A stretch of 32,091 nt of DNA from Mucilaginibacter sp. Lineage in GTDB: Bacteria > Bacteroidota > Bacteroidia > Sphingobacteriales > Sphingobacteriaceae. Positions 7,911 to 16,230 of the stretch are shown here, one piece after another (the first letter of the stretch is position 1; the number at the start of each line of letters is the position of its first letter). Position numbers and translations under genes: made by a program. The stretch spans positions 1 through 32,091 of the forward strand of contig JAQBOU010000205.1 in the NCBI GenBank assembly GCA_028287865.1, given 5' to 3'. Below the pieces are notes generated by a model. That model had not been told where the DNA came from, searched no databases, and was given only the letters and a program-made list of their open reading frames with translations.

Positions 7911-8690
7911 ATGGATCAGGAAAGTACTAACATTTTAACTGTGGATGGGCTTAATGTAAGTTACGGCAATTTCCAGGCAGTACAAAACGTGTCCTTCGAT
8001 GTTAGGAAAGGGGAAATATTTGGACTGCTGGGGCCAAATGGCGCCGGTAAAACCAGTACCCTGAGTGCAATAGAAGGGCTTTTAAAACCACAATCGGGCG
8101 CTATTATTGTTGATGGTAACAATGCAAAGGAAAAACCATTGCATGCACGTGCGTCTCTGGGTGTACAATTGCAGTCCACCAGTTTTCAACCCGAATTGTA
8201 TGTGGTAGAAGTATTGCAGCTATATGCAGGTATTTATGGCGTACCATTAAGTAAGGACACCCTTACAGCGATGTTAAAGGATATTAACCTGGAAGATTCT
8301 GCCACCAAAAAATTCGGACAGCTTTCTGGCGGGCAACAACAGCGGGTTTCGTTACTGATAGCCACTATTCATAACCCAAGGCTGGTGCTTTTGGATGAGC
8401 CTACCAGCGGGCTCGATCCGCAGTCGCGCAGGCAGTTGTGGGAGCGTATAGAGGCCATCCGCGAAAAGGGCAATGCGGTACTGCTTACCACCCATTCTAT
8501 GGAAGAAGCCGAAGCCGTTTGTGACCGCATAGCTATTATTGATCATGGTAAAGTAATTATTATTGATACCCCACAGGCCATCATTGATAAATACCGCAAC
8601 GATCCAGAAGTGATCAGCGTTTCACGCAGAGGCAAAATAACCCTTGAAGATGTATTTATAGCACTTACCGGTAAAGCGATAAGAGCATAG
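7911..8690 (+). CDS. ABC transporter ATP-binding protein (ABC-2 exporter type)
   Basis: The 259-residue ATPase of an exporter. All nucleotide-binding motifs are intact: Walker A G-P-N-G-A-G-K-T at 41-48, Q-loop region around Q87-Q88, signature L-S-G-G-Q at 138-142, Walker B L-V-L-L-D-E at 158-163, D-loop S-G-L-D, and switch histidine H195 in T-T-H-S. The C-terminus has the short I-T-L-E-D-V-F-I-A-L-T-G segment typical of drug or lipid exporters of the DrrA/CcmA class. I chose ATG at 7911 over an in-frame TTG at 7890, which lacks family character. The partner permease follows after 72 bp. Confidence 0.95.
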   Translation: MDQESTNILTVDGLNVSYGNFQAVQNVSFDVRKGEIFGLLGPNGAGKTSTLSAIEGLLKPQSGAIIVDGNNAKEKPLHARASLGVQLQSTSFQPELYVVEVLQLYAGIYGVPLSKDTLTAMLKDINLEDSATKKFGQLSGGQQQRVSLLIATIHNPRLVLLDEPTSGLDPQSRRQLWERIEAIREKGNAVLLTTHSMEEAEAVCDRIAIIDHGKVIIIDTPQAIIDKYRNDPEVISVSRRGKITLEDVFIALTGKAIRA

Positions 8691-8762
8691 GAAGTGATAA
8701 GTGGCGGTAGCAGTGAGTAGTAGCATTTACTTTTTACTCTAAAATTCAATAATCAACATTAA

Positions 8763-9512
8763 ATGGAGACAGTTATACCTAAAACATCAGTAGTACTTTC
8801 AACACTTTTGCGGGCTGATTTTACCACGCAATGGCGTAACCGCCGTGCGGTGATGCTAACGCTGATTGTGCCTGTAATCATACTGGTTTCATGGAAAGGA
8901 TTGATCCCAACATTCGGAGGGCCATTTGCACTTTCCAATAGCATTACTATTGGTCTTTTTGCGTCAGGATTGATGGGATATTCAAATACCGTTGCCCGCG
9001 ATCGCGACAAGGGTATTTTTCAAAGGCTGCGTGTAGCGCCTGTGCCTTCTTGGGCAATTATGGCAAGCAGGCTGATGGTTCAGCTGGCAATGATCCTGTT
9101 GATCACCACTGCAGTATTTATCATCGGCAAGGATTATGATGGGATAACGTTAACTCCTATTGCCTACATTTTAACATATTTTACAGCAATTATAGGGGGC
9201 GCGGTGTCTCTCAGCCTTGGGCAAATGATAGTAGGCTGGATAAAAAACCCGGAAACTGTTAACTCTACTACCCGCCTGGTCTACCTGGCATTTATCATCA
9301 TTGGCATGTTTGGCGAATTAAACCAATTGGGAGAAGCAGTTCACAATGCAGTTCAGTGGTCGCCCTATGGCACCGTTAAAACTATCCTTGCCGCTGGTAT
9401 GGAACCGGAAAGATGGAACAGTAATGCCTCAATAGCGTTGCTGGCAGCTATTTTATATACCATTGTATTTGCTACGCTGGGTATTAAGTGGTTTAAATGG
9501 AATACGAAATAA
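8763..9512 (+). CDS. ABC-2 type transporter permease
   Basis: A 249-residue membrane protein with about six hydrophobic helices and a cytoplasmic N-terminus (T-T-Q-W-R-N-R-R-A before the first helix), typical of ABC-2 permeases. The loop A-R-D-R-D-K-G-I-F-Q-R-L-R-V-A-P-V-P after helix 2 is the conserved coupling segment that contacts the ATPase. Together with the upstream ATP-binding protein it would form a 2+2 exporter. The substrate (drug, lipid or glycan) cannot be told from the sequence. The 72-bp gap to the ATPase gene holds no hairpin that I can see. Confidence 0.92.
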   Translation: METVIPKTSVVLSTLLRADFTTQWRNRRAVMLTLIVPVIILVSWKGLIPTFGGPFALSNSITIGLFASGLMGYSNTVARDRDKGIFQRLRVAPVPSWAIMASRLMVQLAMILLITTAVFIIGKDYDGITLTPIAYILTYFTAIIGGAVSLSLGQMIVGWIKNPETVNSTTRLVYLAFIIIGMFGELNQLGEAVHNAVQWSPYGTVKTILAAGMEPERWNSNASIALLAAILYTIVFATLGIKWFKWNTK

Positions 9513-9534
9513 ATTATAATGGGGGTTATGGAGA

Positions 9535-9858
9535 TTAGCAAATATCCATTAAAAGGTAGTCTTCCAGGTATGGTATAAATTCATCAATGGAGAAAGTGCC
9601 GCAGGCTTTGGCGATTCGTCCCTTGCGAAAGGTGAATAGTATCCGGCCATTCTTCAGGCATTCAATATTCAATTCCCAATCTGCAACAACCCACAATAAA
9701 TAAAGACTTTCCGCAGCGGTAAGCTCAAAAATACCGCTTCTTTCCAGGTTAAGATCTTCGATATAGTGTAAAAGTTTTTCGGCATTTTGAAGCGTTACAT
9801 TTGGGACAAGGAATTCCTGGTCTGAATTATTTAAAGCTGCTTCAATTTCCGAGTGCAT
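9535..9858 (-). CDS. Small hypothetical protein
   Basis: A 107-residue soluble acidic protein with no recognisable domain. It is predicted to be mixed helix and strand: a helical N-terminal half (N-A-E-K-L-L-H-Y-I-E-D-L) and a C-terminal part rich in aromatic and acidic residues (F-I-P-Y-L-E-D-Y-L-L-M-D). There is no signal peptide or membrane segment. It stands alone on the minus strand, 22 bp from the end of the convergent permease gene. The amino acid composition and clean start suggest a real gene; function unknown. Confidence 0.65.
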   Translation of the reverse strand: MHSEIEAALNNSDQEFLVPNVTLQNAEKLLHYIEDLNLERSGIFELTAAESLYLLWVVADWELNIECLKNGRILFTFRKGRIAKACGTFSIDEFIPYLEDYLLMDIC

Positions 9859-9935
9859 CTGAGGGCAATAATTAAGATTTGCCCTTTATACGAATTCCCT
9901 TCCCGTAGGTTTCAAATTAAATGAATAAAATCCGG

Positions 9936-11285
9936 TTAAAAACCACTGTCATCCAGTGCAAATTTATTCTTCCTGCTTTTCCATTTTCCCTTGGTGAAAT
10001 CCGGAAATTCCTGCGGGATATTGCCACCCGCTATTGATTTTTCTGATAGCGGGGTTATTACGCTCATGGTTACAGAATCATAAACATCAATTGGCGTTTG
10101 CCTGCCTTGTTTTACTGCCTGTATAAAGCCGTTAAACACAAACCAGTCCATTCCGCCGTGTCCTGCACCTTCTGCTTTGTCCTCATACTTTTTCCAGAGC
10201 GGATGGTCATATTTTTTAAACCAATCGTCCACACCATCCCATTGATCTTCTTTTTTTGATTGATGTTCAATATAGAGGCTTTTTGCTACATCCATCCAAA
10301 GGCCATTTGTACCCTGCACCCTAAAACCCAACGAATACGGCCTTGGCAAATGGGTATCATGCGAGAGTAAAACAGTTTCACCATTAGCACAATTAATCAT
10401 GGTAGTGATCACGTCACCATTTTTATAATTGATCTTTGCGTTTTTATTGCCGGGTGCCAATTCCTCCACATAAGCGGCCAAACCTTTGGCCTTCGAGCTG
10501 AAAGACACCAGGTTGGTAAAGCGGTTGCCTCGGTTGATATCGGCATATTGCATTACCGGGCCAGCCCCGTGGGTTGGATAAATATCGGCATTTCGGTCTA
10601 TATTAAATTGCGTACGCCATTGGGCTTCACTTAAAGCATCCGGGCCAAACTCAACGCCATGCCCATAAAAATGTTTCCCGTCATTAAAAAGCACATTGCG
10701 CAGGTTATGCTGGTAACCGCCTTCCAAATGGATCAATTCGCCAAATAATCCCTGCCTTACCATATTTAAAACAGCCATTACATCACGACGGTAACAAACA
10801 TTTTCGAGCGTCATGTAAGGCATACCTGTTTTTTCGGAAGTGTTAACCAAATCCCAATGGTCTTCAACACTTAACCCGGCAATTACCTCGCAACCTACAT
10901 ATTTGCCGGCTTTCATGGCATCAATGGCCTGTGGATGGTGAAACTGCCATGGAGTAGCAATGATCACCGCATCAATATCTTTCCTGTCCAGTAATTTTTT
11001 GTAAGCGTCAAGGCTCCCCGTATATTCCTGGGGCAATGGTTTCCCTGCTTTAGTGAATTGCTCCCTGCAATATTTCAATGAGCTTTCCTGTACATCGCAA
11101 ATAGCAACGATCTCCACATCATCGCGCAGCAAACCTTCATTAACATGGTCGCGGCCACGCAGGCCCACGCCAATATAACCAAGTTTTACTTTATCTTTTA
11201 CAGATGCAAACAGACTTCCGGCAGGTAAAATTGTAAGCCCCGCCGCAACGATGGAGCCTTGTTTAATAAATTCCCTTCTTTCCAT
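9936..11285 (-). CDS. Tat-exported Gfo/Idh/MocA-family protein, GH109-like
   Basis: A 449-residue NAD-dependent enzyme of the Gfo/Idh/MocA fold. The start is the ATG at 11285, because the protein then opens with a twin-arginine signal (R-R-E-F-I-K at 3-8, hydrophobic A-A-G-L-T-I-L), consistent with folded export with its cofactor. The Rossmann fold follows: G-x-G-x-R-G at 39-44, the cofactor Asp in C-D-V near 64, and A-T-P-W-Q-F-H-H around 110-117. Y-P-T-H-G-A-G-P near 236-242 with the following D-I-N-R-G-N-R-F segment matches the catalytic region of GH109 glycosidases (alpha-N-acetylgalactosaminidase type). That activity is therefore plausible, but related sequences also include plain oxidoreductases. 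It stands alone, with no sugar-uptake genes beside it. Confidence 0.88.
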   Translation of the reverse strand: MERREFIKQGSIVAAGLTILPAGSLFASVKDKVKLGYIGVGLRGRDHVNEGLLRDDVEIVAICDVQESSLKYCREQFTKAGKPLPQEYTGSLDAYKKLLDRKDIDAVIIATPWQFHHPQAIDAMKAGKYVGCEVIAGLSVEDHWDLVNTSEKTGMPYMTLENVCYRRDVMAVLNMVRQGLFGELIHLEGGYQHNLRNVLFNDGKHFYGHGVEFGPDALSEAQWRTQFNIDRNADIYPTHGAGPVMQYADINRGNRFTNLVSFSSKAKGLAAYVEELAPGNKNAKINYKNGDVITTMINCANGETVLLSHDTHLPRPYSLGFRVQGTNGLWMDVAKSLYIEHQSKKEDQWDGVDDWFKKYDHPLWKKYEDKAEGAGHGGMDWFVFNGFIQAVKQGRQTPIDVYDSVTMSVITPLSEKSIAGGNIPQEFPDFTKGKWKSRKNKFALDDSGF

Positions 11286-11513
11286 GTTTGTTGATTTGAT
11301 GATTTGAAAATTTGAAAATTGAATTGACAATGAAAAAAGAAGCCGTGACTAGAATTGATCTGGTAATTTCCCAATCAGCTAATTTTGAAACTGGCTAATC
11401 TTCAAATTAAGAGATAAAATTTTGTAGAATTCGATTCTTTTGTGAATTAAAATTTCAAAATTTTATACCTTTACAGCCAACTAAGCAACAACAGTGTTGT
11501 TAATAACGGTAAC

Positions 11514-11741
11514 ATGAAAAAAACTAGCATACTTCTCCTTGTAGTTGGAGTAATTGTAACAATTGGTTTAATTATATATTTCAGATCTGTGGTTAATCCT
11601 GTTGACTCTGATTCAATGACCATTGACCGAAGCGGCAACCAGGTTTCAGAATGGCCTTTATTTATTGGCATTATCTCTACTTTTGTGGGCATCGTATTTT
11701 ATTACGTGAGCCATACCGAAGGGGATGTTAATAAAGACTAA
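11514..11741 (+). CDS. Small two-helix membrane protein
   Basis: A 75-residue protein with two predicted membrane helices (about 5-22 and 48-66) joined by a polar loop of roughly 25 residues rich in Asp and Ser; the tail is acidic. No family recognised. It is preceded by an AT-rich promoter region holding TTTG at 11439 and TACCTTTA at 11466, a loose fit to Bacteroidota promoter boxes but with wider spacing (23 bp) than usual. Downstream, a weak hairpin (TGCTC at 11794 with GAGCA at 11806, then a T-rich run) might end the transcript. Confidence 0.62.
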   Translation: MKKTSILLLVVGVIVTIGLIIYFRSVVNPVDSDSMTIDRSGNQVSEWPLFIGIISTFVGIVFYYVSHTEGDVNKD

Positions 11742-11935
11742 ATTAACACATCCCATTTTCTTTTAAAGTAGAATTTAGTCCTTTTTTTATTCGTGCTCCT
11801 TTAATGAGCATTAAGTTTTTATTGACTAATTTTTAGTACGTGAACTTAAGGCTAGTTATAGCATCCCTGCTATCAAAACATTTTATAACCTGCATTTGTT
11901 TGTTGGGTATACTGTTTAGCTTTTAGGAGATTGTT

Positions 11936-12133
11936 ATGCCGTCGTCAGTTGTTGCTTCCATGAAATATGATGCTGCGCACCACACGCTAAGAATATTTTA
12001 TGTTTCGGGCAATGTATACGACTACAAAAATGTACCCGAAGATGTGTATGAACAAATGAAAACAGCAAGCTCAAAGGGCACTTTTTTAAATCAAAATATT
12101 AAAAAGCGATTTAAGTTCAAAAAAGTAAGCTGA
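11936..12133 (+). CDS. KTSC-domain protein
   Basis: A 65-residue protein made of a single KTSC domain (named from a region found at the C-terminus of some lysyl-tRNA synthetases). Characteristic features are S-S-V-V-A-S-M-K-Y-D, T-L-R-I-F-Y-V-S-G-N-V-Y-D-Y, V-P-x-x-V-Y-E-Q-M and S-K-G-T-F-L-N followed by the basic K-K-R-F-K-F-K-K tail. The domain is presumed to bind nucleic acid, but its function is unproven. A rare clear Shine-Dalgarno sequence, AGGAG, lies seven bases before the ATG. A small hairpin (ATAGCA/TGCTAT at 11858-11873) sits in the leader. Confidence 0.85.
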   Translation: MPSSVVASMKYDAAHHTLRIFYVSGNVYDYKNVPEDVYEQMKTASSKGTFLNQNIKKRFKFKKVS

Positions 12134-12165
12134 CTTTTATTACCGCTCAACCAATGTTTTCGTTG

Positions 12166-12480
12166 TTAAGCGGTATTTAACCTTGGATTTCTTATTCTTC
12201 CCAAAATTCTAAATATTTCATTATTTATTAATTCCAGGGTAGGTCGCTTTTTATATTTATTCTCAACTTCAGTAATAACTGCACAAATCTCGTCCAAAAG
12301 ATCAGCATCTAACTGCGGGTTACAATCCAGTTGCTCGCAATCATTTAAACCTAATGATTTACTTAAAAAGTAATCAAAGGTATTTAAATGAATTCCATAA
12401 ATAAGCTTGGCGCTTAATTCTTTGGTTATATGCTTAACAGAAAAAAAACAGGTCTGGTTATTAATACTTAAAGGAATCAT
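12166..12480 (-). CDS. Small hypothetical protein
   Basis: A 104-residue protein with no recognised domain and no signal or membrane segment. The N-terminus (I-P-L-S-I-N-N-Q-T) looks like a strand, the rest helical, with an acidic centre (D-A-D-L-L-D-E-I-C-A-V-I-T-E-V-E-N-K-Y) and a basic end. The 402 bp upstream, as far as the AI-2E permease stop, hold the candidate small RNA and its terminator, so that RNA could be an attenuated leader of this gene; the roughly 200-bp distance makes an independent RNA more likely. Confidence 0.6.
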   Translation of the reverse strand: MIPLSINNQTCFFSVKHITKELSAKLIYGIHLNTFDYFLSKSLGLNDCEQLDCNPQLDADLLDEICAVITEVENKYKKRPTLELINNEIFRILGRIRNPRLNTA

Positions 12481-12683
12481 AAGAGATTATTAGTATAAAT
12501 GGTATTGCAAAAAAATGAAGAAGCTGTAAAGGTTGTCAGGTATTTATCTCCCTCTTCAGATGAGTATTAGTAATAACCACAAAAGGGACAAACTGTTTTA
12601 AAATTAAAGGGATAAAGGAAATTTCTTAACACAGGAAGGGGTTAGAATTGATCACTGTCCTCATTCATATAGATCTTTTTACC

Positions 12684-12722
12684 AAAAAAGAAACCCCCTT
12701 GCACTCGCTGCTTGGGGGCTTC
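12684..12722 (-). terminator. Rho-independent terminator of the candidate small RNA
   Basis: On the minus strand GAAGCCCCC (12722-12714) pairs with GGGGGTTTC (12698-12690) over nine pairs, one of them G-T, around a 15-base loop, and is followed immediately by TTTTTT (12689-12684). On the plus strand no T-run follows, so it is directional. It lies about 160 bp past the stop of the AI-2E gene, which could also use it. Confidence 0.7.
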
Positions 12723-12768
12723 AACCTAAACCTTATCACAGTGGAAGTGTAGAAACTTCCTTATATGA
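12684..12768 (-). ncRNA. Candidate small RNA (about 85 nt)
   Basis: In the 402-bp gap between the AI-2E permease and a small hypothetical gene, the minus strand shows three things in the right order. First is a -7 promoter box TATATTTG (12781-12774), matching TAnnTTTG. Then comes a 6-bp hairpin GGAAGT/ACTTCC (12760-12743), and finally a strong terminator hairpin followed by six T. The start near 12768 is placed a few bases after the promoter box and is approximate. The segment GCTTC at the 5' end could pair with GAAGC of the terminator stem, giving a possible alternative fold. No -33 box is obvious. I cannot match it to a known RNA family. Confidence 0.4.
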
Positions 12769-12882
12769 AGCTGCAAATATATACGATTATTGTATAAATT
12801 AAAATTTATTTGTGTCACTAAGACACTACTGTTACAAAACTATAGGTATCGCTATCGAATTATTCATTGCATCCTATTGCAG

Positions 12883-13932
12883 TCAGTCAACAAGTGGTTC
12901 GTTTATTCTCTTAACATACAGTTCATCTACCAAAATGATAAAAATGGCAAGCACAGGTATAGCCATAGCTATACCCAATACACCTCCTAATACGCCCATA
13001 ACTAACTGGCCAATAATGGTTAAAGCGGGCGGCAGGTTGATCATCTTTTTTTGAATAATGGGCGCTATAATATTACCAACCAGGGTTTGTATGCCTATGT
13101 AAATCAGCGCTACTATAATAGCAGTATTGGTGCTAATAGTAAGGGCAAGCAACACGCCGGGTATCATAGCTGCAAAAGAACCAAAATTTGGCACAATCAC
13201 AAGTATGCCTGTTAAAAGACCAAGCACAAGTGCAAGTGGTATGCCCATTATACTTAATCCTATGGGGAGTAATATTGTGATTAAAACCATAGAGATCATT
13301 ACAACCTTAAGCCACCCCTTTAATGCCAGGCTTATACGGTCCATTATGTTTTTAGCAATAGGTTTATTGGCTGGCGGAATGAGCAATATAATACCGTCCT
13401 TATATAACGAAGGGCTGGCGGTAAAGAAAATACCCAGGAATAAAATGATGTACAGATCACCTAAAACACCGAAACTTGTATTGAAAAATTGCTGAGCTGT
13501 AGCAAATAATTTATCGGAGTTGTCGCCCGAGATGGATGTCAATATTTTACGGCCTGCAGGCGTTTCTGCAAGTTTTAACTTTGCTGTGTTGATGGTATGG
13601 GGCAAAGTATCGTTTAGCGCTGCTATTTGATTTTGAATTTTGGCGCCCATAAACCAACATAGCAGCCCTAAAATTATAAAGGAGCCTAAAATGGAAATAA
13701 GCATGCTTATTTTCCGGCTGAATTTTGTTTTCCTTTCAATTACATCTCCCAAACCATGAAAATATACGGCAATAAGGCATCCCGCCAAAGCCATCAGCAT
13801 TACACTAAAGGCCACACGTGCAATTAAAATAATCACTGCTACCAGTGCAACAATAGCCACCGTATGCCATACTTTTTCTGTATAGCTTAATTCCTTTACT
13901 ATTTTTTCGGCTGGTTGCTTTTTGTCTGGCAT
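12883..13932 (-). CDS. AI-2E family transporter (PerM/YdiK/TqsA type)
   Basis: A 349-residue polytopic membrane protein. Two helices lie close to the N-terminus, a third near 82-95, then a soluble loop (about 100-160) and four or five helices in the C-terminal half. The family marker region is seen as P-L-A-L-V-L-G-L-L-T-G-I-L-V-I-V-P-N-F-G-S and, near the end, P-P-A-L-T-I-I-G-Q-L-V-M-G-V-L-G-G-V-L-G-I-A-M-A-I-P. Members export varied small molecules or act as Na+/H+ antiporters; the AI-2 name is historical and does not imply quorum sensing. It is monocistronic, with no hint of substrate from its neighbours. Confidence 0.92.
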   Translation of the reverse strand: MPDKKQPAEKIVKELSYTEKVWHTVAIVALVAVIILIARVAFSVMLMALAGCLIAVYFHGLGDVIERKTKFSRKISMLISILGSFIILGLLCWFMGAKIQNQIAALNDTLPHTINTAKLKLAETPAGRKILTSISGDNSDKLFATAQQFFNTSFGVLGDLYIILFLGIFFTASPSLYKDGIILLIPPANKPIAKNIMDRISLALKGWLKVVMISMVLITILLPIGLSIMGIPLALVLGLLTGILVIVPNFGSFAAMIPGVLLALTISTNTAIIVALIYIGIQTLVGNIIAPIIQKKMINLPPALTIIGQLVMGVLGGVLGIAMAIPVLAIFIILVDELYVKRINEPLVD

Positions 13933-14061
13933 GATGGAATCCCCGGCTATAGGGATATGTTAAACTTACATGTTTTAAGTGACAAGAAGAAACTACACGT
14001 CTGTTAACACGTTGCAGCTAGTCCATTAACCAAGTACCTCCCCTTCCTTCTAACTGCAACA

Positions 14062-16230
14062 TTATAGTTTAATTTCTCTCAGGCACCTGTCAATCGCATG
14101 ATCAAGGGTTGGTAAAATACTTCCGCGTTCGCTGTTTAATACACTATAGAGCGGCCTTTTAGCTTTATAACCTAAATGCATTAATGGCATTGACTTAATA
14201 AAACCGGTTTTTAATCCCAGCCGTTCTGCAACTGAATAAGCAAGACTGGCCCATGATGTTTTTCCATTATTACTCAGGTGCCAAATCCCTTTTTCATTAT
14301 CAAGCATCAGATCGAGGCTTGTGTGAACCAGGTCTGGAACATATATGGGTGACACCATCACATCATTTGCAACGGAAAAATGCCGTTCAGCCTGAAGGCC
14401 ATCAATAGCTAATTTTATGAAATTGTCTTTATCCCAGGGGCCAAAAAATGCCGATGTGCGAATAACTAAAGCTTCCGGGTTTTGCTGCAATACTTTTTGT
14501 TCGGCCAGTGCTTTGCTATGACCATAAATATTTAATGGTGATATTTTATCGCGCTCAAGATAGGGTTGTGATTTTAAACCGTCAAAAACAAGATCGGTAG
14601 AAAAGGTCATAAATTTAATGCCGGATTTTTCGCAAATATTAGCCAGATTTTCGGGGCCGTTCGTATTAATGGCGAAACAACTTCCTGATTCAGTTTCCGC
14701 ATCGTCTACTCTTAAAAACCCAGCTGTATTTATGATGGCCCATGGATTAGTTTTCAGAATAACGTTTTCAATTTCGGATGGATCAGTGATATTAAGCTCA
14801 TCCCTGCCAACCAGTTTGTAAACGATCCCCCTCAACCCACATATGCGTGCAAATGCATCAGCTAATGCTCCGGTTTTGCCTATAATTAAAAGTGGTTGAA
14901 CATTATCTAAATTATTGCCAGCCTCCAACAAAACCTTATCGCCAAATATCACACGGCATTCACGCTGCCACCATCCGTTATTATTTATTACAGGATGATT
15001 AAATTCCTGTTTTAAATTATAGCCGGCTATCATTTGAGCCAAAGCGGTTGGTCTTAATTTGCCCCTGCACAGGTCAAAAACACCGGGCTCGTAATCACCA
15101 TTAGGCTGTGTCAGCAAACGATTCCAGCCAAAAGATCCTAACAGCGCCCAGGCGGTTATCGCACGGATATCGACACCCTCCTCCTTAAGCTGGCTTGCCG
15201 CTGTCCACAACAGGTTAAGCCAGCGCATTTGTTCTTCCCTTGTACAATATAAATGCACTTCGGTTACCGCCATTGGCAGGTGGTATCGTTCCCATGCCTC
15301 TTTCAATAAGCTATAAGGCCCGTCCGGACAAATGTTTCCCACGCGCACAGCTTCCACATCGGCATACTGATGCCGGCCGTTTCCTCCATGTGTATGAGGC
15401 GGATAAGCCGAAAGGTTTTCGTCCAGGTAACGTTCGCTGGTTAAATAATGGTTAAAGCCCATTATTGCGGGTTCGCATTTATTATTCAGAAAAAACTGCA
15501 ATTCATCTTCCTTAATTCCCGCCTCTACGAGGTAATTCCACAAAGGGTGCTCCTTATTTACCTTTGCACAAAGCAGATCGTATGAAAGCCAACGCCTGTG
15601 ATTCTCAAAATCAGCCTGATATTGCAACAACGGGGTGCTGTGTATTTTACCCAGATCATCTGTTTGAACAAGTTTTGCATCAGGATTTATTTTACGAATC
15701 GCCTGCATGGCTAAAACGGTTCCCTTGCATTCATTTAGTAAGATCCTGCAAAAGCTCCGGTCGTCTTTTTGGTGTGGTGACCAAATTCCATACAACCCGC
15801 AAAACCGTGCTGTTGTTAACGGTTCATTAACCGGAGTGTAATAATTAATCCACGGAAATTTTTCAGCAACGATAGCTGCATAAGCGGCTAATCCATCTGC
15901 GAAAGTTTCATCCAGCATGCTTACATACGTCGGTCCGCTGCCATGGTGCACTAAACCTGCAATAACTTCAATACCGTTGCTGCGCAATGCTTCCAACTTA
16001 TTTTCTGTGTGGGTCCAGTCTATCGCAGTATCTTTTTCCGGCTGATGCGTTTCCCATAATAATGGATAGCGGATTTTTTTGAATCCCAGCCGGGCAAATT
16101 CATTTATGTCGTTTTCACGGTGATAATGTCCAGAATAATCCAATTGGTCAAAAAAATCATTTTGAACCCTGTTCACCGAACATTCCAGACCGCCCCAAAC
16201 TTCAATATTATACGGTGATTTTGTTTTCAT
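14062..16230 (-). CDS. Fusion: GH1-type glycosidase + RmlD-type nucleotide-sugar reductase
   Basis: A 722-residue two-domain protein without signal peptide. Residues 1-410 are a GH1-like barrel with both catalytic glutamates: acid/base E136 in T-P-V-N-E-P and nucleophile E324 in A-V-T-E-V. Residues 445-722 are an extended SDR of the RmlD/dTDP-4-dehydrorhamnose reductase type: G-x-x-G-x-x-A at 451-457, T-D-L-V-F-D-G near 545-551, Y569-x3-K573, and the family's V-S-P-I-Y-V-P-D-L segment. Both halves look intact, and I know no standard pathway that needs this fusion. The ATG lies inside the end of glf (23-bp overlap), so it is translated with Glf and the glycosyltransferase. The GH1 half resembles the separate GH1 protein at 18740. 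It may trim or form a glycoside whose sugar is then reduced as a nucleotide derivative. Confidence 0.9.
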   Translation of the reverse strand: MKTKSPYNIEVWGGLECSVNRVQNDFFDQLDYSGHYHRENDINEFARLGFKKIRYPLLWETHQPEKDTAIDWTHTENKLEALRSNGIEVIAGLVHHGSGPTYVSMLDETFADGLAAYAAIVAEKFPWINYYTPVNEPLTTARFCGLYGIWSPHQKDDRSFCRILLNECKGTVLAMQAIRKINPDAKLVQTDDLGKIHSTPLLQYQADFENHRRWLSYDLLCAKVNKEHPLWNYLVEAGIKEDELQFFLNNKCEPAIMGFNHYLTSERYLDENLSAYPPHTHGGNGRHQYADVEAVRVGNICPDGPYSLLKEAWERYHLPMAVTEVHLYCTREEQMRWLNLLWTAASQLKEEGVDIRAITAWALLGSFGWNRLLTQPNGDYEPGVFDLCRGKLRPTALAQMIAGYNLKQEFNHPVINNNGWWQRECRVIFGDKVLLEAGNNLDNVQPLLIIGKTGALADAFARICGLRGIVYKLVGRDELNITDPSEIENVILKTNPWAIINTAGFLRVDDAETESGSCFAINTNGPENLANICEKSGIKFMTFSTDLVFDGLKSQPYLERDKISPLNIYGHSKALAEQKVLQQNPEALVIRTSAFFGPWDKDNFIKLAIDGLQAERHFSVANDVMVSPIYVPDLVHTSLDLMLDNEKGIWHLSNNGKTSWASLAYSVAERLGLKTGFIKSMPLMHLGYKAKRPLYSVLNSERGSILPTLDHAIDRCLREIKL

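Noticed and set aside
12790..13495. Plus-strand open frames antisense to the AI-2E transporter gene
   Set aside because: The minus strand encodes a clear transporter there; the antisense frames are by-products of its codon usage.
14011..14060. Inverted repeat GTTGCAG/CTGCAAC after the fusion gene as terminator
   Set aside because: The arms are 36 bases apart and no T-run follows on the minus strand, so termination is not supported.
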